From: Pseudonocardia kujensis
GTDB taxonomy: Bacteria; Actinomycetota; Actinomycetes; Mycobacteriales; Pseudonocardiaceae
Length of the DNA stretch: 34,354 nucleotides
Direction of reading: 5' to 3'
Assembly (NCBI RefSeq): GCF_021283305.1
Contig: NZ_JAJSOK010000079.1
Location: 1 to 34,354 of the forward strand
Shown here: piece by piece, positions 1 to 7,448 of the stretch
Numbering within the stretch: the first letter of the stretch is position 1
Layout of the letters: every line of letters begins with the position of its first letter
Program-made: the position numbers and the translations under genes
Notes under the pieces: generated by a model
The model's input: the letters and a program-made list of their open reading frames with translations, nothing else
What the model was told of the DNA's origin: nothing
The model's database searches: none

Positions 1-1
1 C

Positions 2-262
2 GCGCTGCGAATCCTGCGCGAGCGCCGCCCCGACCACCCGATCGAGACCAACGTCGAGTTCTGGGCCGCGGTCATCCTGGACTTCGCCCAGGTCCCGCCG
101 CACATGATGCCCGCGATGTTCACCAGCCCCCGCACCGCGGGCTGGTCCGCGCACATCCTGGAGCAGAAGCGGGAGAACAAGCTGGTCCGCCCGTCGGCCC
201 AGTACATCGGGCCGGGCCCGCGCAAGCCCCAGGACGTCGAGGGCTACGACCTGCTCGGCTGA
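2..262 (+). CDS. Citrate synthase, C-terminal end (5' end outside window)
   Basis: The last 86 residues of a citrate synthase-family protein, entering from the left edge in frame 2 and ending at TGA 260-262. It condenses acetyl-CoA (or propionyl-CoA in the methylcitrate type) with oxaloacetate in the cytoplasm. The visible part has the family's closing pattern: NVEFWAAVIL, then MMPAMFTSPRTAGW, then WSAHILEQKRENKLVRPSAQ followed by a Y-IGPGPR tail. The serine-alanine-histidine and following basic residues belong to the small-domain active-site and CoA region known for the family. Whether it is the TCA enzyme or 2-methylcitrate synthase cannot be decided from the tail. It is transcribed away from the RidA-like gene, with about 176 bases between the two 3' ends. 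Confidence 0.9.
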   Translation, partial: ALRILRERRPDHPIETNVEFWAAVILDFAQVPPHMMPAMFTSPRTAGWSAHILEQKRENKLVRPSAQYIGPGPRKPQDVEGYDLLG

Positions 263-438
263 CCGGCCCGTCCCGCATCGCCCACCGAATCCCTGTCGAC
301 ATGATGTCGAGGTGTCGGTGGCGACGAGCCGCGCGGCCGCCGCCTTGGGTCGTGGAGCCTTGAGCTATGGCCTGGCGGCGGTGGTGCTCCAGGCCAGGCA
401 GCGTGACGACGGTCGATCCCGGCCGCCCCGTCGAGAGG

Positions 439-846
439 TCATCCCGCACCGGGATAGGCGATCGCCTGGATCTCCAAAAGGCACTCCGGGTGGAAGAGGT
501 TGGACACCCCGACCATTGCACTTGCCGGCGTCCGATCGCCGAACAGGTCGCGGCGCACCCTCTTGTTCGCCGCCGCCACCTCGGCCCCGTCTCCGACGAA
601 GAACAAGGTCTGCTGGGCGATATCCGTGAGCTCCGCGTCGAACCGGCCCAGGATCACGCCGATGTTGGCATAGGCCTGCCGCATCTGCGCCTCGACGCCC
701 TCCGGGAAGTCGTACGAAGGCATTTCTGGGGCATCGAAGTCAACCTTCATCCCGACCATTCCCGCCACGTGAACTACGTGGCCAGCCCGGACGGCCCAGG
801 ACAGCGAGACGGTCTCCCCGAACAGGTGCAGACGCTCCAACTTCAC
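439..846 (-). CDS. RidA/YjgF/YER057c/UK114-family protein
   Basis: A 135-residue single-domain protein of the Rid family, the usual family length. RidA proper hydrolyses reactive enamine/imine intermediates to keto acids and ammonia; many Rid homologues in catabolic clusters have other or unknown activities. Visible family features are the opening strand ending in HVAGMVG, the helix with QMRQAYANIGVIL, and the C-terminal ASAMVGVSNLFHPECLLEIQ segment. This last matches the conserved R/PA-x4-V-x-L-x4-EIE-type ending, with Pro-Ala in place of Arg-Pro. The GTG at 846 is preferred over the ATG at 861 because GGAGGA sits six bases before it, inside the longer reading. It is convergent with the citrate synthase gene. 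Role in this cluster unknown. Confidence 0.85.
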   Translation of the reverse strand: MKLERLHLFGETVSLSWAVRAGHVVHVAGMVGMKVDFDAPEMPSYDFPEGVEAQMRQAYANIGVILGRFDAELTDIAQQTLFFVGDGAEVAAANKRVRRDLFGDRTPASAMVGVSNLFHPECLLEIQAIAYPGAG

Positions 847-1613
847 TGAGTGTCCTCCCATGGGCTCGGCAGCGCGAGAGCCGCAAGCCGCCTCGTGATC
901 GTTATCCGGTGCACAACAAATTACCCTGATACTGGTTTCCCTGAACAGCGTCCGAGTTGGCCTCTAAGATCCGAGACTGCGACCACACCACACCCACAGT
1001 TGTGTCCCACGGCGTGGTGTAGGTCCCCGGCCCGGACGGCGTGGGTGACCTCGGGGTAGGGGCCATCGTGCGACGGTCAGCGAGACCGGTTCAAAGGTGC
1101 CGCCGACGAGCGCCGCGACACCGCTGGACCGAGGGGTCGGCCTGCGACGACGAGCGAGGAGACCTTCTCAACCATCCTGGGTTGGCAAGAGCGCTGGGTT
1201 CGGGCCAGTTCGCCCCGCTGCCGACACCGAAGCCCGTTTTTCGTTCAACGGCGGCCTTCGGTCGCAGCGGTTGTACCTGGCCGAAGGGCGCCGACGGGCT
1301 GAGCTGGTGCCCGAGCGACGCGGGACGACGATCTCGAACGACTCGTCGTGGCCGCGCCGCGGTTCCACGCTCTGTCCTGGTCCCTACTCCGCGACCCAAG
1401 GAGTTGTCTGCGTACGGAGCAGACCGGGCCTCTGTACGTGTTCCGGCATCCCCGACCAGTGCCACAGCAGTCCCGAGCGGTGTCGCCACGGCGGGTCCGG
1501 CTCCCCGCCTGGCATACTGACCGTGTCGTCGGTCGCCGGACGACACGGCCGGCTGCAGCCCGCTCACGCCGTGTGGTGGACGGCATTCCGGCCCGCCACT
1601 GGGGAGGTCACGC
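847..1613. other. Long intergenic region with no recognisable gene
   Basis: About 770 bases between the RidA-like gene and the first FadR gene. Open frames exist on both strands, but their translations are arginine/proline-rich out-of-frame sequence with no family resemblance. It holds one loose inverted repeat (ACACCAC at 985-991 with GTGGTGT at 1014-1020) and the strong repeat at 1521-1548 listed separately. It should also contain the divergent promoters for both flanking genes. Confidence 0.5.
1521..1548. promoter_or_regulatory. 10-bp inverted repeat upstream of the first FadR gene
   Basis: CCGTGTCGTC at 1521-1530 is repeated perfectly in inverted form at 1539-1548, around an 8-base centre. 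It lies about 65 bases before the GTG start at 1614 and just after a CATACT sequence that could serve as a -10 element. This position fits an operator for autoregulation by the FadR-type protein encoded next; a leader hairpin is the alternative. No run of T follows, so a terminator is unlikely. Confidence 0.4.
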
Positions 1614-2396
1614 GTGCACGGTCCCGCTCGTCGGGCGATGAAGCAGTCGGAGATCGTCGCGCGTCAGATCTCACAGCAGATCGTGGACGACGATCTGGCC
1701 GAGGGAACTCGGCTGCCGCCCGAGAAGAGCATGGTCGAGGAGTACCAGGTCGGACGAAGCACGCTCCGTGAGGCGCTCCGGCTGTTGGAGAACCGCGGCG
1801 TGCTGAGCATCAAGACCGGCCGCGAGGGCGGACCTGTCGTCCGGCGCCCGCAGGCCTCAGACCTGGGCGAGGCCATCAGCCTTGCGCTGCGGTTCGACGG
1901 GGTGACCGCGGAGCAGGTCGTCGCGGGGCAACGCGCCCTGGTCCCTCGGCTGGTCCGGCTGGCCGCCGAGAACGTGTCCGCGGCTCAGCTGGCGGCGATC
2001 GGCGAGTGTCTCGACCGCATGAACCTCTACGTCGACCAGATCGCCGTCTTCGAGACGGAGAGCCGCCGCTTCCACACCATCGTCGCCGAGGCGGCACAGA
2101 GCCCGGTGCTGGCGATCCTGGTCAACGCCGTCGACGCGGTCCTGGGCGGGTTCCGGGCCGACGACCCGATCCCCGACACCCGGCAGGCCACACGTGCCGC
2201 CCGGATGAAGTACACCGCGCTCCACAAGCGGCTCCACGAGGCCCTCGGCCGACGGGACGGTGACGCGGCCGCCGCAGTGGCCCTGGAGCTCATCGACATG
2301 ATGACCTTCCCGGCCCAGGGACGGTCCGGGTCCCGTCGCGGCGTCGCGAGCGGCGCCCGGGCGCGCGAACGCCGGGCCAGCGAGCGGACGGCCTAG
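1614..2396 (+). CDS. FadR-subfamily GntR transcriptional regulator (paralogue 1)
   Basis: A 260-residue regulator with an N-terminal winged helix-turn-helix (about residues 9-80; recognition region EEYQVGRSTLREALRLLENR) and a C-terminal all-helical FCD ligand domain (about 90-230). Such proteins usually repress catabolic genes until a carboxylate or CoA ligand binds. The GTG start at 1614 is supported by GGGAGG at 1602-1607. The FCD domain has its first histidine (RRFHTIV) and the ALHKRLHEAL helix. The later histidine normally found after the gD-A repeat is replaced by a LELIDMM segment, so metal binding may be altered. A basic 25-residue tail ends the protein. It is convergent with paralogue 2, with only one base between the stop codons. 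Confidence 0.93.
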   Translation: MHGPARRAMKQSEIVARQISQQIVDDDLAEGTRLPPEKSMVEEYQVGRSTLREALRLLENRGVLSIKTGREGGPVVRRPQASDLGEAISLALRFDGVTAEQVVAGQRALVPRLVRLAAENVSAAQLAAIGECLDRMNLYVDQIAVFETESRRFHTIVAEAAQSPVLAILVNAVDAVLGGFRADDPIPDTRQATRAARMKYTALHKRLHEALGRRDGDAAAAVALELIDMMTFPAQGRSGSRRGVASGARARERRASERTA

Positions 2397-2397
2397 C

Positions 2398-3159
2398 TCA
2401 CGCCGGCGCCTCGGTGATCGGGGTCCACTGGACGGGCCGCTGGGTCACGTCCCGGTAGCGGCCCATCCAGGCCTCCCTCGAGTCCTGGAGATGGCCTTCC
2501 ATCATCGCCTCGGCCCCGGGCGCGTCCCCGGCAGCAACGGCCTTGTAGATGCGCTCGTGCCAGGCCAATGCTATTTGCCGTTGCTCCTGGCTGAATCCCG
2601 CATCGACAGCACCGAACGCGATACCGTCGGCCACCCACTCAACGGCGCTGCTGAGCAGTTCCAGGACCGGGCTCCCCGCGGCCTGCGCGATCAACTCGTG
2701 GAACCGGAGGTTCTCGGCATGGAAGACCGCGGACTGGTCGATGAACGACGCCATGCGGTCCACGCAGTCCCGAAGAGCGTCGAGCGCGGCCTGATCCGCG
2801 TTCTTGGCCGCCATTCCCGCCAGCAGCGGCTCCAGTGCCTGCCGGGCGGCGAACACCTCGGCGAACGCCACGCCCTCGAACTGGAGGATCAGGGTCATGG
2901 CCTCCCCGAGGTCCGACGGACGCGGACGCCGGACCACCGGCCCCCCGTCCCTCCCGGTCCGGATACTCAGGATCCCCCGGCTCTCCAGCAGGCGGAGCGC
3001 CTCACGCAAAGTGCTCCGCCCGACCTGGTACTCCTCGAGCATGGCGCGCTCGGTAGGGAGCCGTGTCCCCTCCCCGAGTCCGTCCCCGAGGATCTGGGCG
3101 ACGATCTGCCTCGCGACGATCTCGGACTGCTTCATCGCGCGGGCGGCGGGACCAGACAT
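2398..3159 (-). CDS. FadR-subfamily GntR transcriptional regulator (paralogue 2)
   Basis: A 253-residue GntR/FadR protein closely related to its convergent neighbour. Both share AMKQSEIVARQI, EEYQVGRSTLREALRLLE, GGPVVRRP and SDLGEA, so the DNA-binding halves are near copies while the ligand domains differ more. Here the FCD domain keeps its histidines (LRFHELIAQ; AWHERIYKAV; MMEGHLQDS), so a normal metal-bound ligand site is expected. ATG 3159 is chosen because GAAGGGA lies just upstream and the protein then starts like paralogue 1 (MSGPAARAM versus MHGPARRAM). It lies downstream of the first TauD-type gene on the same strand, 143 bases away, and is a candidate regulator of it. Confidence 0.93.
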   Translation of the reverse strand: MSGPAARAMKQSEIVARQIVAQILGDGLGEGTRLPTERAMLEEYQVGRSTLREALRLLESRGILSIRTGRDGGPVVRRPRPSDLGEAMTLILQFEGVAFAEVFAARQALEPLLAGMAAKNADQAALDALRDCVDRMASFIDQSAVFHAENLRFHELIAQAAGSPVLELLSSAVEWVADGIAFGAVDAGFSQEQRQIALAWHERIYKAVAAGDAPGAEAMMEGHLQDSREAWMGRYRDVTQRPVQWTPITEAPA

Positions 3160-3181
3160 CCATTCATCCCTTCGACTACCG

Positions 3182-3195
3182 GCAGGTGGACCTGC
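3182..3195. promoter_or_regulatory. Palindrome upstream of FadR paralogue 2
   Basis: GCAGGT-GG-ACCTGC is a perfect 6-bp inverted repeat around two bases, 23 bases before the ATG at 3159. GntR/FadR operators typically have GT and AC half-sites close together, as here. A similar palindrome lies upstream of the second TauD-type gene (34053-34065). Likely an autoregulatory operator; inferred from position and symmetry only. Confidence 0.45.
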
Positions 3196-3302
3196 AGGCC
3201 CTCTCCGGCGCGCTTCCACGTCCGGCGTTCAAAGCGTAAGCATAGTTGGGCGAGTCAAATACTCCCGTGGTCCGGGCCCCGAGCAGCACCTTCCCCCGCC
3301 CG

Positions 3303-4130
3303 TCACCAGTTGAGGGATTCGAGGACCAGCCGGCGCAGGGTGCGCGGGTTGTGGTCGATCTGGCCGGTGCGGGCGTGCTGGACGGCCCAGTTGTTGAACA
3401 GCACCAGGTCGTCGTTGGCGTAGTGGTGGGTGTAGATGTTGTCCTCGGCGTAGGCGTAGGAGAACAGGGTCTGGATGAGCTCCTCGCCGCGCTGCGAGTC
3501 CACGCCGTACTCCACGATGTGGCTGGTGTTGAACTCGTTGACGAACAGCGCCTTCTCACCGGTGTGCGGCACGGTGATCACCAACGGGTGCTCGTAGGAC
3601 TGGATGCCGGACAGGTCGGCACCCTCGGGGTAGTCCGCCAGGCGCACCCGCTTCTGCTCGGCCTCGGTCTCGTACATGTCGAAGGCGTTGCAGGCATGCA
3701 GGTTCTCGATCTCGTCCTTGATCTCCTGCGGCAGATTCTTGTAGGCGCGCACGGTGTTGGCGAACGCGGTCGGCGGCGAGGTCGGCGAGACGTCCTGGGC
3801 GTAGAGACAGGTACCGGAGGCCACCTTCTCCCGGTACGCACCGTCGTTGTGGAACAACAGCCGCCGCGACCCGGCCAGCGACGGGTTGTCCTTGATCACG
3901 TTCGACAGGTACTCCACCTGCGTGCCCCAGCGGAAGGTGTGCAGGTTGCCCAAGGTCTTCACGAACCGGTCCTGGTCCTCGTCGCGCAGCTTCTGCCCAC
4001 GCACCAGCACCACACCGCCCCGGTCGAACGCCTCCCGCAGCACCTCGACCTCGTCGTCGTCGAACGGCTTCGACATGTCCAGATCCTGCAACTCGACGCC
4101 GAGGCTGTCGGTCAGGGGGATCGCCTTCAT
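3303..4130 (-). CDS. TauD/TfdA-family Fe(II)/2-oxoglutarate dioxygenase (paralogue 1)
   Basis: A 275-residue cytoplasmic non-haem iron oxygenase. The family couples oxidative decarboxylation of 2-oxoglutarate to hydroxylation of a substrate, as taurine is desulfonated by TauD or phenoxyacetates are cleaved by TfdA. The iron facial triad is visible: His94 and Asp96 in FHNDGAY and His252 in VQHAR, followed by an arginine group (R263, R266, R267) where the 2-oxoglutarate-binding arginine is expected. Of two nearby ATGs, 4130 is chosen: AGGAG lies seven bases upstream, and the length then equals exactly that of the second copy at 33142-33969. The primary substrate is not predictable; sulfonate, aryl ether or carboxylate are all possible. 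Confidence 0.93.
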   Translation of the reverse strand: MKAIPLTDSLGVELQDLDMSKPFDDDEVEVLREAFDRGGVVLVRGQKLRDEDQDRFVKTLGNLHTFRWGTQVEYLSNVIKDNPSLAGSRRLLFHNDGAYREKVASGTCLYAQDVSPTSPPTAFANTVRAYKNLPQEIKDEIENLHACNAFDMYETEAEQKRVRLADYPEGADLSGIQSYEHPLVITVPHTGEKALFVNEFNTSHIVEYGVDSQRGEELIQTLFSYAYAEDNIYTHHYANDDLVLFNNWAVQHARTGQIDHNPRTLRRLVLESLNW

Positions 4131-4192
4131 CCGCATGCTCCTCTCCGAGCCCGAGAACGGGGTGGCGGCCGACTCGCCATCGCGAGTGCTAT

Positions 4193-4202
4193 CTGTGCAC
4201 AG
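4193..4202. promoter_or_regulatory. Perfect palindrome upstream of TauD-type gene 1
   Basis: CTGTGCACAG is a perfect 10-bp palindrome 63 bases before the ATG at 4130. The half CTGTGCA recurs at 33079-33085 (upstream of the isochorismatase-like gene) and within 34062-34070 (upstream of TauD-type gene 2), but also at 4375-4381 with no gene start. By base composition a few chance copies are expected in the window, so support is modest. Confidence 0.3.
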
Positions 4203-4539
4203 AGTATGTTGCCTTCGTCACCTCGACAAGGTGTGCGTCCCGCCAGACCCCCGGGGGAGTGATCACCTCCGCCCCACGTCGGCGAATTCCGGCCCCCTAT
4301 CGCCAGCCCGGACGAACAGAGCCGGTAGGCGAAGGCCCGCTGTGCCCACCGGTGGTACCGAAGCCAGAGCAACACTGTGCATGTAAGGAGAGGAGCTCAC
4401 CGCCGGGCGGGCGCTGTGGGATCGTGCGGCCGGGTATGTGGACGGGGTGAGCCTCGCCGGGACGCACGACCACCGGGACGGGCTGGCGGCGGAGACTGTC
4501 CCTGAGGCCATGCCCCTGGTTCATCGCCTTCGTGGCGGC
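4203..4539. other. Intergenic region, no gene recognised
   Basis: Between the TauD-type gene's upstream region and the decayed luciferase-like fragment. It contains a loose inverted repeat (CACCT at 4219-4223, AGGTG at 4229-4233). The minus-strand reading that continues from the fragment at 4540 runs through it without family resemblance, so it is probably rearranged or degenerate DNA. Confidence 0.4.
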
Positions 4540-4719
4540 CAGCTTCATCGACAGCGCGAACTCGAGCCCGTGCTGTTCCGCGAGCTGTACGACCTGCCGA
4601 TTGTGGCCGAAGCTCGGGGGGCGCTGCGGAGCAGCCTCCGAAATGAGCCGCGTGTTGTTGGCGGTCGGAACGAAGACGCCGAACTTCGCGGCCTGGTCCT
4701 CTCGTCGTCCGAAAGCTGA
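4540..4719 (-). pseudogene. N-terminal remnant of a RutA/SfnG-like luciferase-family monooxygenase
   Basis: On the minus strand, an open frame between a stop at 4720-4722 and about 4540 reads KFGVFVPTANNTRLISEAAP, then a short linker, then NRQVVQLAEQHGLEFALSM. This is the characteristic start of FMN-dependent RutA/dimethylsulfone-monooxygenase-type proteins. After residue 60 or so the similarity stops abruptly and the frame turns arginine/proline rich. There is no start codon: GCG stands where ATG would precede AAG-TTC, although an AGAGGA ribosome-binding-like sequence remains upstream. It is therefore a truncated, non-functional gene. The intact gene would have run toward the TauD-type gene. 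A separate remnant of the same family lies at 28866-29474. Confidence 0.65.
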
Positions 4720-4833
4720 TCAGGGCCAGATCACGCGGCTGGGCGGTGTGTCCTGGTACGGGCCGACGCCCGCGGCATCGGTTCCGGAGGGACGTCGTCC
4801 GGTCTCCCGGTCGTGCTGGCATGGTGGACAGCC

Positions 4834-5301
4834 ATGAGCAACGCCGACGACCTGGCCGGGCTGGCCACTGCGGTCCGTGAGACCGCGGGCCTCGTCATCC
4901 GCAGGGTCCGGTACGAGAGCGGAAGTTCGCTCACCTGGTCGCAGAGCGCCTTGCTCAGCGACCTGTCCCGGCGGGGCGAGGCCACCGCCAGCCAACTCGC
5001 CGACGATCAGGGCCTGCGTGCCCAGACCGTGTGGGCGAACCTCGAGACGCTGGAGAAGCGCGGGCTCGTGGCACGGGAGCGGGACGCGAACGACCGCAGG
5101 CACGTCCGTGCCCGCCTGACCGACCTGGGTCGACAGGAGCTCGAGGCGGACCGCAAGGTCAGGGACGCCTGGATCGTCAGCGTCCTGGCCGACGAGTTCA
5201 CCACCGACGAACGCACCACCCTGTCGGCCGCTCTCGGGCTTCTGACCAGGCTGGCCGAGTCGAACCTCGCCAACCGCCCGCGGCGCACGGGCCCAGCCTG
5301 A
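4834..5301 (+). CDS. MarR-family transcriptional regulator
   Basis: A 155-residue winged-helix regulator of MarR type, normal family length. The helix-turn-helix occupies about residues 45-80 (ATASQLADDQGLRAQTVWAN), followed by a wing with RERDANDRRHVRARLTDLG, in which the Asp and Arg residues are conserved across MarR proteins. Flanking helices form the dimer interface. Members repress efflux or degradation genes and are released by small phenolic or other aromatic ligands. ATG 4834 is preferred to the upstream GTG at 4813 because the domain then begins at the usual distance. It is convergent with the P450 gene, 94 bases apart, so its target is not obvious. Confidence 0.88.
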   Translation: MSNADDLAGLATAVRETAGLVIRRVRYESGSSLTWSQSALLSDLSRRGEATASQLADDQGLRAQTVWANLETLEKRGLVARERDANDRRHVRARLTDLGRQELEADRKVRDAWIVSVLADEFTTDERTTLSAALGLLTRLAESNLANRPRRTGPA

Positions 5302-5319
5302 GCCGGTCCTCACCGGATC

Positions 5320-5340
5320 GCCGGGCCCGCGAGGGCCGGC
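5320..5340. terminator. Hairpin between convergent MarR and P450 genes
   Basis: GCCGG(G)CCC at 5320-5328 pairs with GGGCCGGC at 5333-5340 around a GCGA loop, with one bulged G. It lies in the 94-base gap between two convergent genes, and could stop transcripts from both sides. There is no T-tract, as is common for actinobacterial terminators. Confidence 0.4.
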
Positions 5341-5395
5341 GGTTCCGTACCCTCCTCGGGCGCAGACCCGGCGCGCCTCGGTCGTTCACCCAGCA

Positions 5396-6631
5396 TCAGG
5401 ACGAGACGGGGATCGTCACGTCGTAACGGCTGAAGCGGTGGCTGCCCCGCTCGCGCTGCATGGTCTGCTCGCCGTTCGGGTCCCTGCGGACGCGGCGGGC
5501 GAGCAGGAAGCGGAGGAGCTTGGTCAGCGCGCCCTGGCTCGTCTCGTTCCCCTGCTCCCACAGCAGCATCGGGCGCCCGATACAGACGTGCGGTCCCGCG
5601 CCGAAGGCGAGCCCGAAGTGCGCGACCTTCGGGTCGGCCGGGGTGCGATGCGGGTTGTAAGACTCGGTGTCGTCGCCGAAGATCGCCTTGTCGTGATCGG
5701 CCTCCATCAGGTATCCCGCAACGAGTGTGCCCTCCGGGATGACGCGACCGGTCGACTCGAGCGTGACGTCCGAGGCCGCACGCCGTGACAGGAACGGGCG
5801 GGTCGCGCGGTGCAGCCGCAGCGTCTCCTTGACGGCCGCGTTGAGGAAGGCCCGCTCTCCCGTCTTCGCGCGGTCCTCGGGGTGCTCGTCCAACCAGCGC
5901 TGCAGGTCGTCGATCGCGAAGGTGGCCTGCAACACGGGGTTGTTCACCGATGCCGCCAGCAGCTGCACCGCCTCGGTGAAGATCAGGTCGTCGGCGACGG
6001 GCGGGTCGGCCTTCAGCAGGCTCGTCAGCAGGTCACCGGGTAGCTCGTCGTCCGACAAGCCGGATGCGACGAGGGTGCGCCGGCGCTCCAGGCTGGGGTC
6101 GAACAGCTCCTCGCGGATCGTCGTGCGCGCCACGCGGAACTTCTCGAGGGCCGTCGGTCGCTGGTCCTCGGGCATGTACTGGATCGTGATGCCGGCGACC
6201 AGCGGGACCGCGAGCGACACGAACTTGGAGGTCCGCTCCGGGCTGTCCACGCCGTCGATGCCGACGAAGCTCGCGGTGAAGCGCCAGATGATTCCCCGCA
6301 GGAACTCGACGAGGTCGAAGTGGAGGAGCCCGTCGACCGGCTCCACGGTCGCCTCGAGGTGCGCGAGGTTGTCCGCGAACACCTCGTCCATCAGGGTTCC
6401 GTCCGCGCCCCACGGTCGGCTCGGGTTGATCATCCGCATGAGGGCCCGGCGTCGCGACAGGTGCTCGCGCCCGTCGATGGCGACGAGCGTGCCGTGGGCG
6501 AACTCCGAGGATTCGGCCACCGTGCCGCCGGCGAGGAAGTCCCTCCCGCGGCGCAGGATCTCTTCGACCTCGCGGTACTCCGTCAGCTCCACGACTGGAC
6601 GAGAACCCTCTGTCGTGGTCGATTCCGCCAT
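5396..6631 (-). CDS. Cytochrome P450 with atypical I-helix
   Basis: A 411-residue soluble bacterial P450, normal length. The haem-ligand motif is FGAGPHVCIGRP with Cys350, and the K-helix ExxR is E269-T-L-R272. REHLSRRRALMRMINP (about 55-70) is the C-helix haem-propionate region. The I-helix reads LLAASVNNP (224-232): where most P450s have A/G-G-x-D/E-T, this protein has A-A-S-V-N, so the acid and threonine used for O2 activation are both replaced. ATG 6631 is preceded by GGTGGAGAA; an upstream in-frame ATG at 6727 would only add a non-conserved basic extension. MarR gene 2 lies upstream on the same strand, 281 bases away, and may regulate it. No ferredoxin or ferredoxin reductase is nearby, so redox partners must come from elsewhere. 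Substrate unknown. Confidence 0.92.
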   Translation of the reverse strand: MAESTTTEGSRPVVELTEYREVEEILRRGRDFLAGGTVAESSEFAHGTLVAIDGREHLSRRRALMRMINPSRPWGADGTLMDEVFADNLAHLEATVEPVDGLLHFDLVEFLRGIIWRFTASFVGIDGVDSPERTSKFVSLAVPLVAGITIQYMPEDQRPTALEKFRVARTTIREELFDPSLERRRTLVASGLSDDELPGDLLTSLLKADPPVADDLIFTEAVQLLAASVNNPVLQATFAIDDLQRWLDEHPEDRAKTGERAFLNAAVKETLRLHRATRPFLSRRAASDVTLESTGRVIPEGTLVAGYLMEADHDKAIFGDDTESYNPHRTPADPKVAHFGLAFGAGPHVCIGRPMLLWEQGNETSQGALTKLLRFLLARRVRRDPNGEQTMQRERGSHRFSRYDVTIPVSS

Positions 6632-6912
6632 TTCTCCACCTTCTGGTCGTCGTATGACGCCGCGGTCCGACGTCGTCGCGGTCGCCCGCCTGGTTATCGG
6701 TGATCTTCTGCCCTGCGGCTGCGCCATGGGCCGTCCGTGCCGGTGAGCGGTTCGAGCGCCGTGGGCGGCGCGATGCCCTCATCGTCGATCGCGCGTGGAG
6801 TGTCCAACCCGCGGGGCGACCGGGTTGAGCATGGCCGGCAGGGCCGGGATCAGGGACAACTGCCAGCCGAACGCCGTCGAAGTGGTGGCCATGGAGTGGC
6901 AGCGACCCGCCG

Positions 6913-7398
6913 TCACACCCGCCACGCCTCGTCGGGAGCCGGCTCGAGGCGACAGTCGGCCACACGCGAGAGTATCTCCGCCGCGGCGGCGAGCACCTCC
7001 CGCTCTTCGGCTGTGACGTCCTGCTCGATGGCCCGCGCCAGCCATGCACCACGCAGGTCCACGATGGAGTCGATGAGCCGTCGTCCGTCCGCGGTGACCG
7101 ACAGGAGGGACTTGCGCCCATCGGTCGGGTCGGGATTCGCCTCGACCAGGCCCTGCTTCTTCAGGGTGGCCACCGTCTCCGCGATGGACTGCGCCCGGAC
7201 ATGCTCGGCCTGCGCGAGAGCGCTCGCGGTGATCGGACCGCTGTCGGCAATCCGGCCCAGGACGGACAGCTGTGACATCGTCTGACCGGTGGTGACCGAC
7301 GCCTGCTCCAGGCGCAACCTCGAACGCAGCCGTGTCATGGCGAGACCGAGCTGGACGGCGAGGGCGGAAGCGTCGGTGCGGGCGCGCGTCGGTGCCAT
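6913..7398 (-). CDS. MarR-family transcriptional regulator
   Basis: A 161-residue MarR protein with the winged helix-turn-helix at about residues 55-100 (ITASALAQAEHVRAQSIAET) and wing residues NPDPTDGRKSLLSVTADG; the Asp-Gly-Arg corner is conserved in the family. It shares the A-S-LA-x-x-x-x-x-RAQ recognition-helix pattern with the MarR at 4834, so the two may be distant paralogues. ATG 7398 has no clear ribosome binding site, but a promoter-like sequence ends only seven bases upstream, suggesting a leaderless mRNA. The next gene on the strand is the P450, after a 281-base gap in which no convincing gene is seen; P450 control is an inference from proximity. Confidence 0.88.
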   Translation of the reverse strand: MAPTRARTDASALAVQLGLAMTRLRSRLRLEQASVTTGQTMSQLSVLGRIADSGPITASALAQAEHVRAQSIAETVATLKKQGLVEANPDPTDGRKSLLSVTADGRRLIDSIVDLRGAWLARAIEQDVTAEEREVLAAAAEILSRVADCRLEPAPDEAWRV

Positions 7399-7404
7399 CC
7401 ACCC

Positions 7405-7434
7405 ATCCTAACGTCAGGAAGGCTTGACAGGCAA
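7405..7434 (-). promoter_or_regulatory. Candidate leaderless promoter of MarR gene 2, with inverted repeat
   Basis: On the minus strand TTGCCT (7434-7429) and TAGGAT (7410-7405) are spaced by 18 bases, an acceptable -35/-10 pair. Transcription would start at or next to the ATG at 7398. The spacer holds GTCA and TGAC in inverted orientation, a possible autoregulatory MarR site. Confidence 0.35.
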
Positions 7435-7448
7435 TCTAACCAGGGAGC

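Noticed and set aside
1097..1771. Long plus-strand frame overlapping the first FadR gene
   Set aside because: Arg/Ser/Pro-rich translation without family resemblance, and its end overlaps the well-supported FadR start in another frame.
6779..6892. 37-codon minus-strand frame between MarR 2 and P450 (starts MATTSTAFGWQLSLIPALPA)
   Set aside because: Looks somewhat protein-like but has no ribosome binding site, no length and no family; could be a remnant, not supported as a gene.
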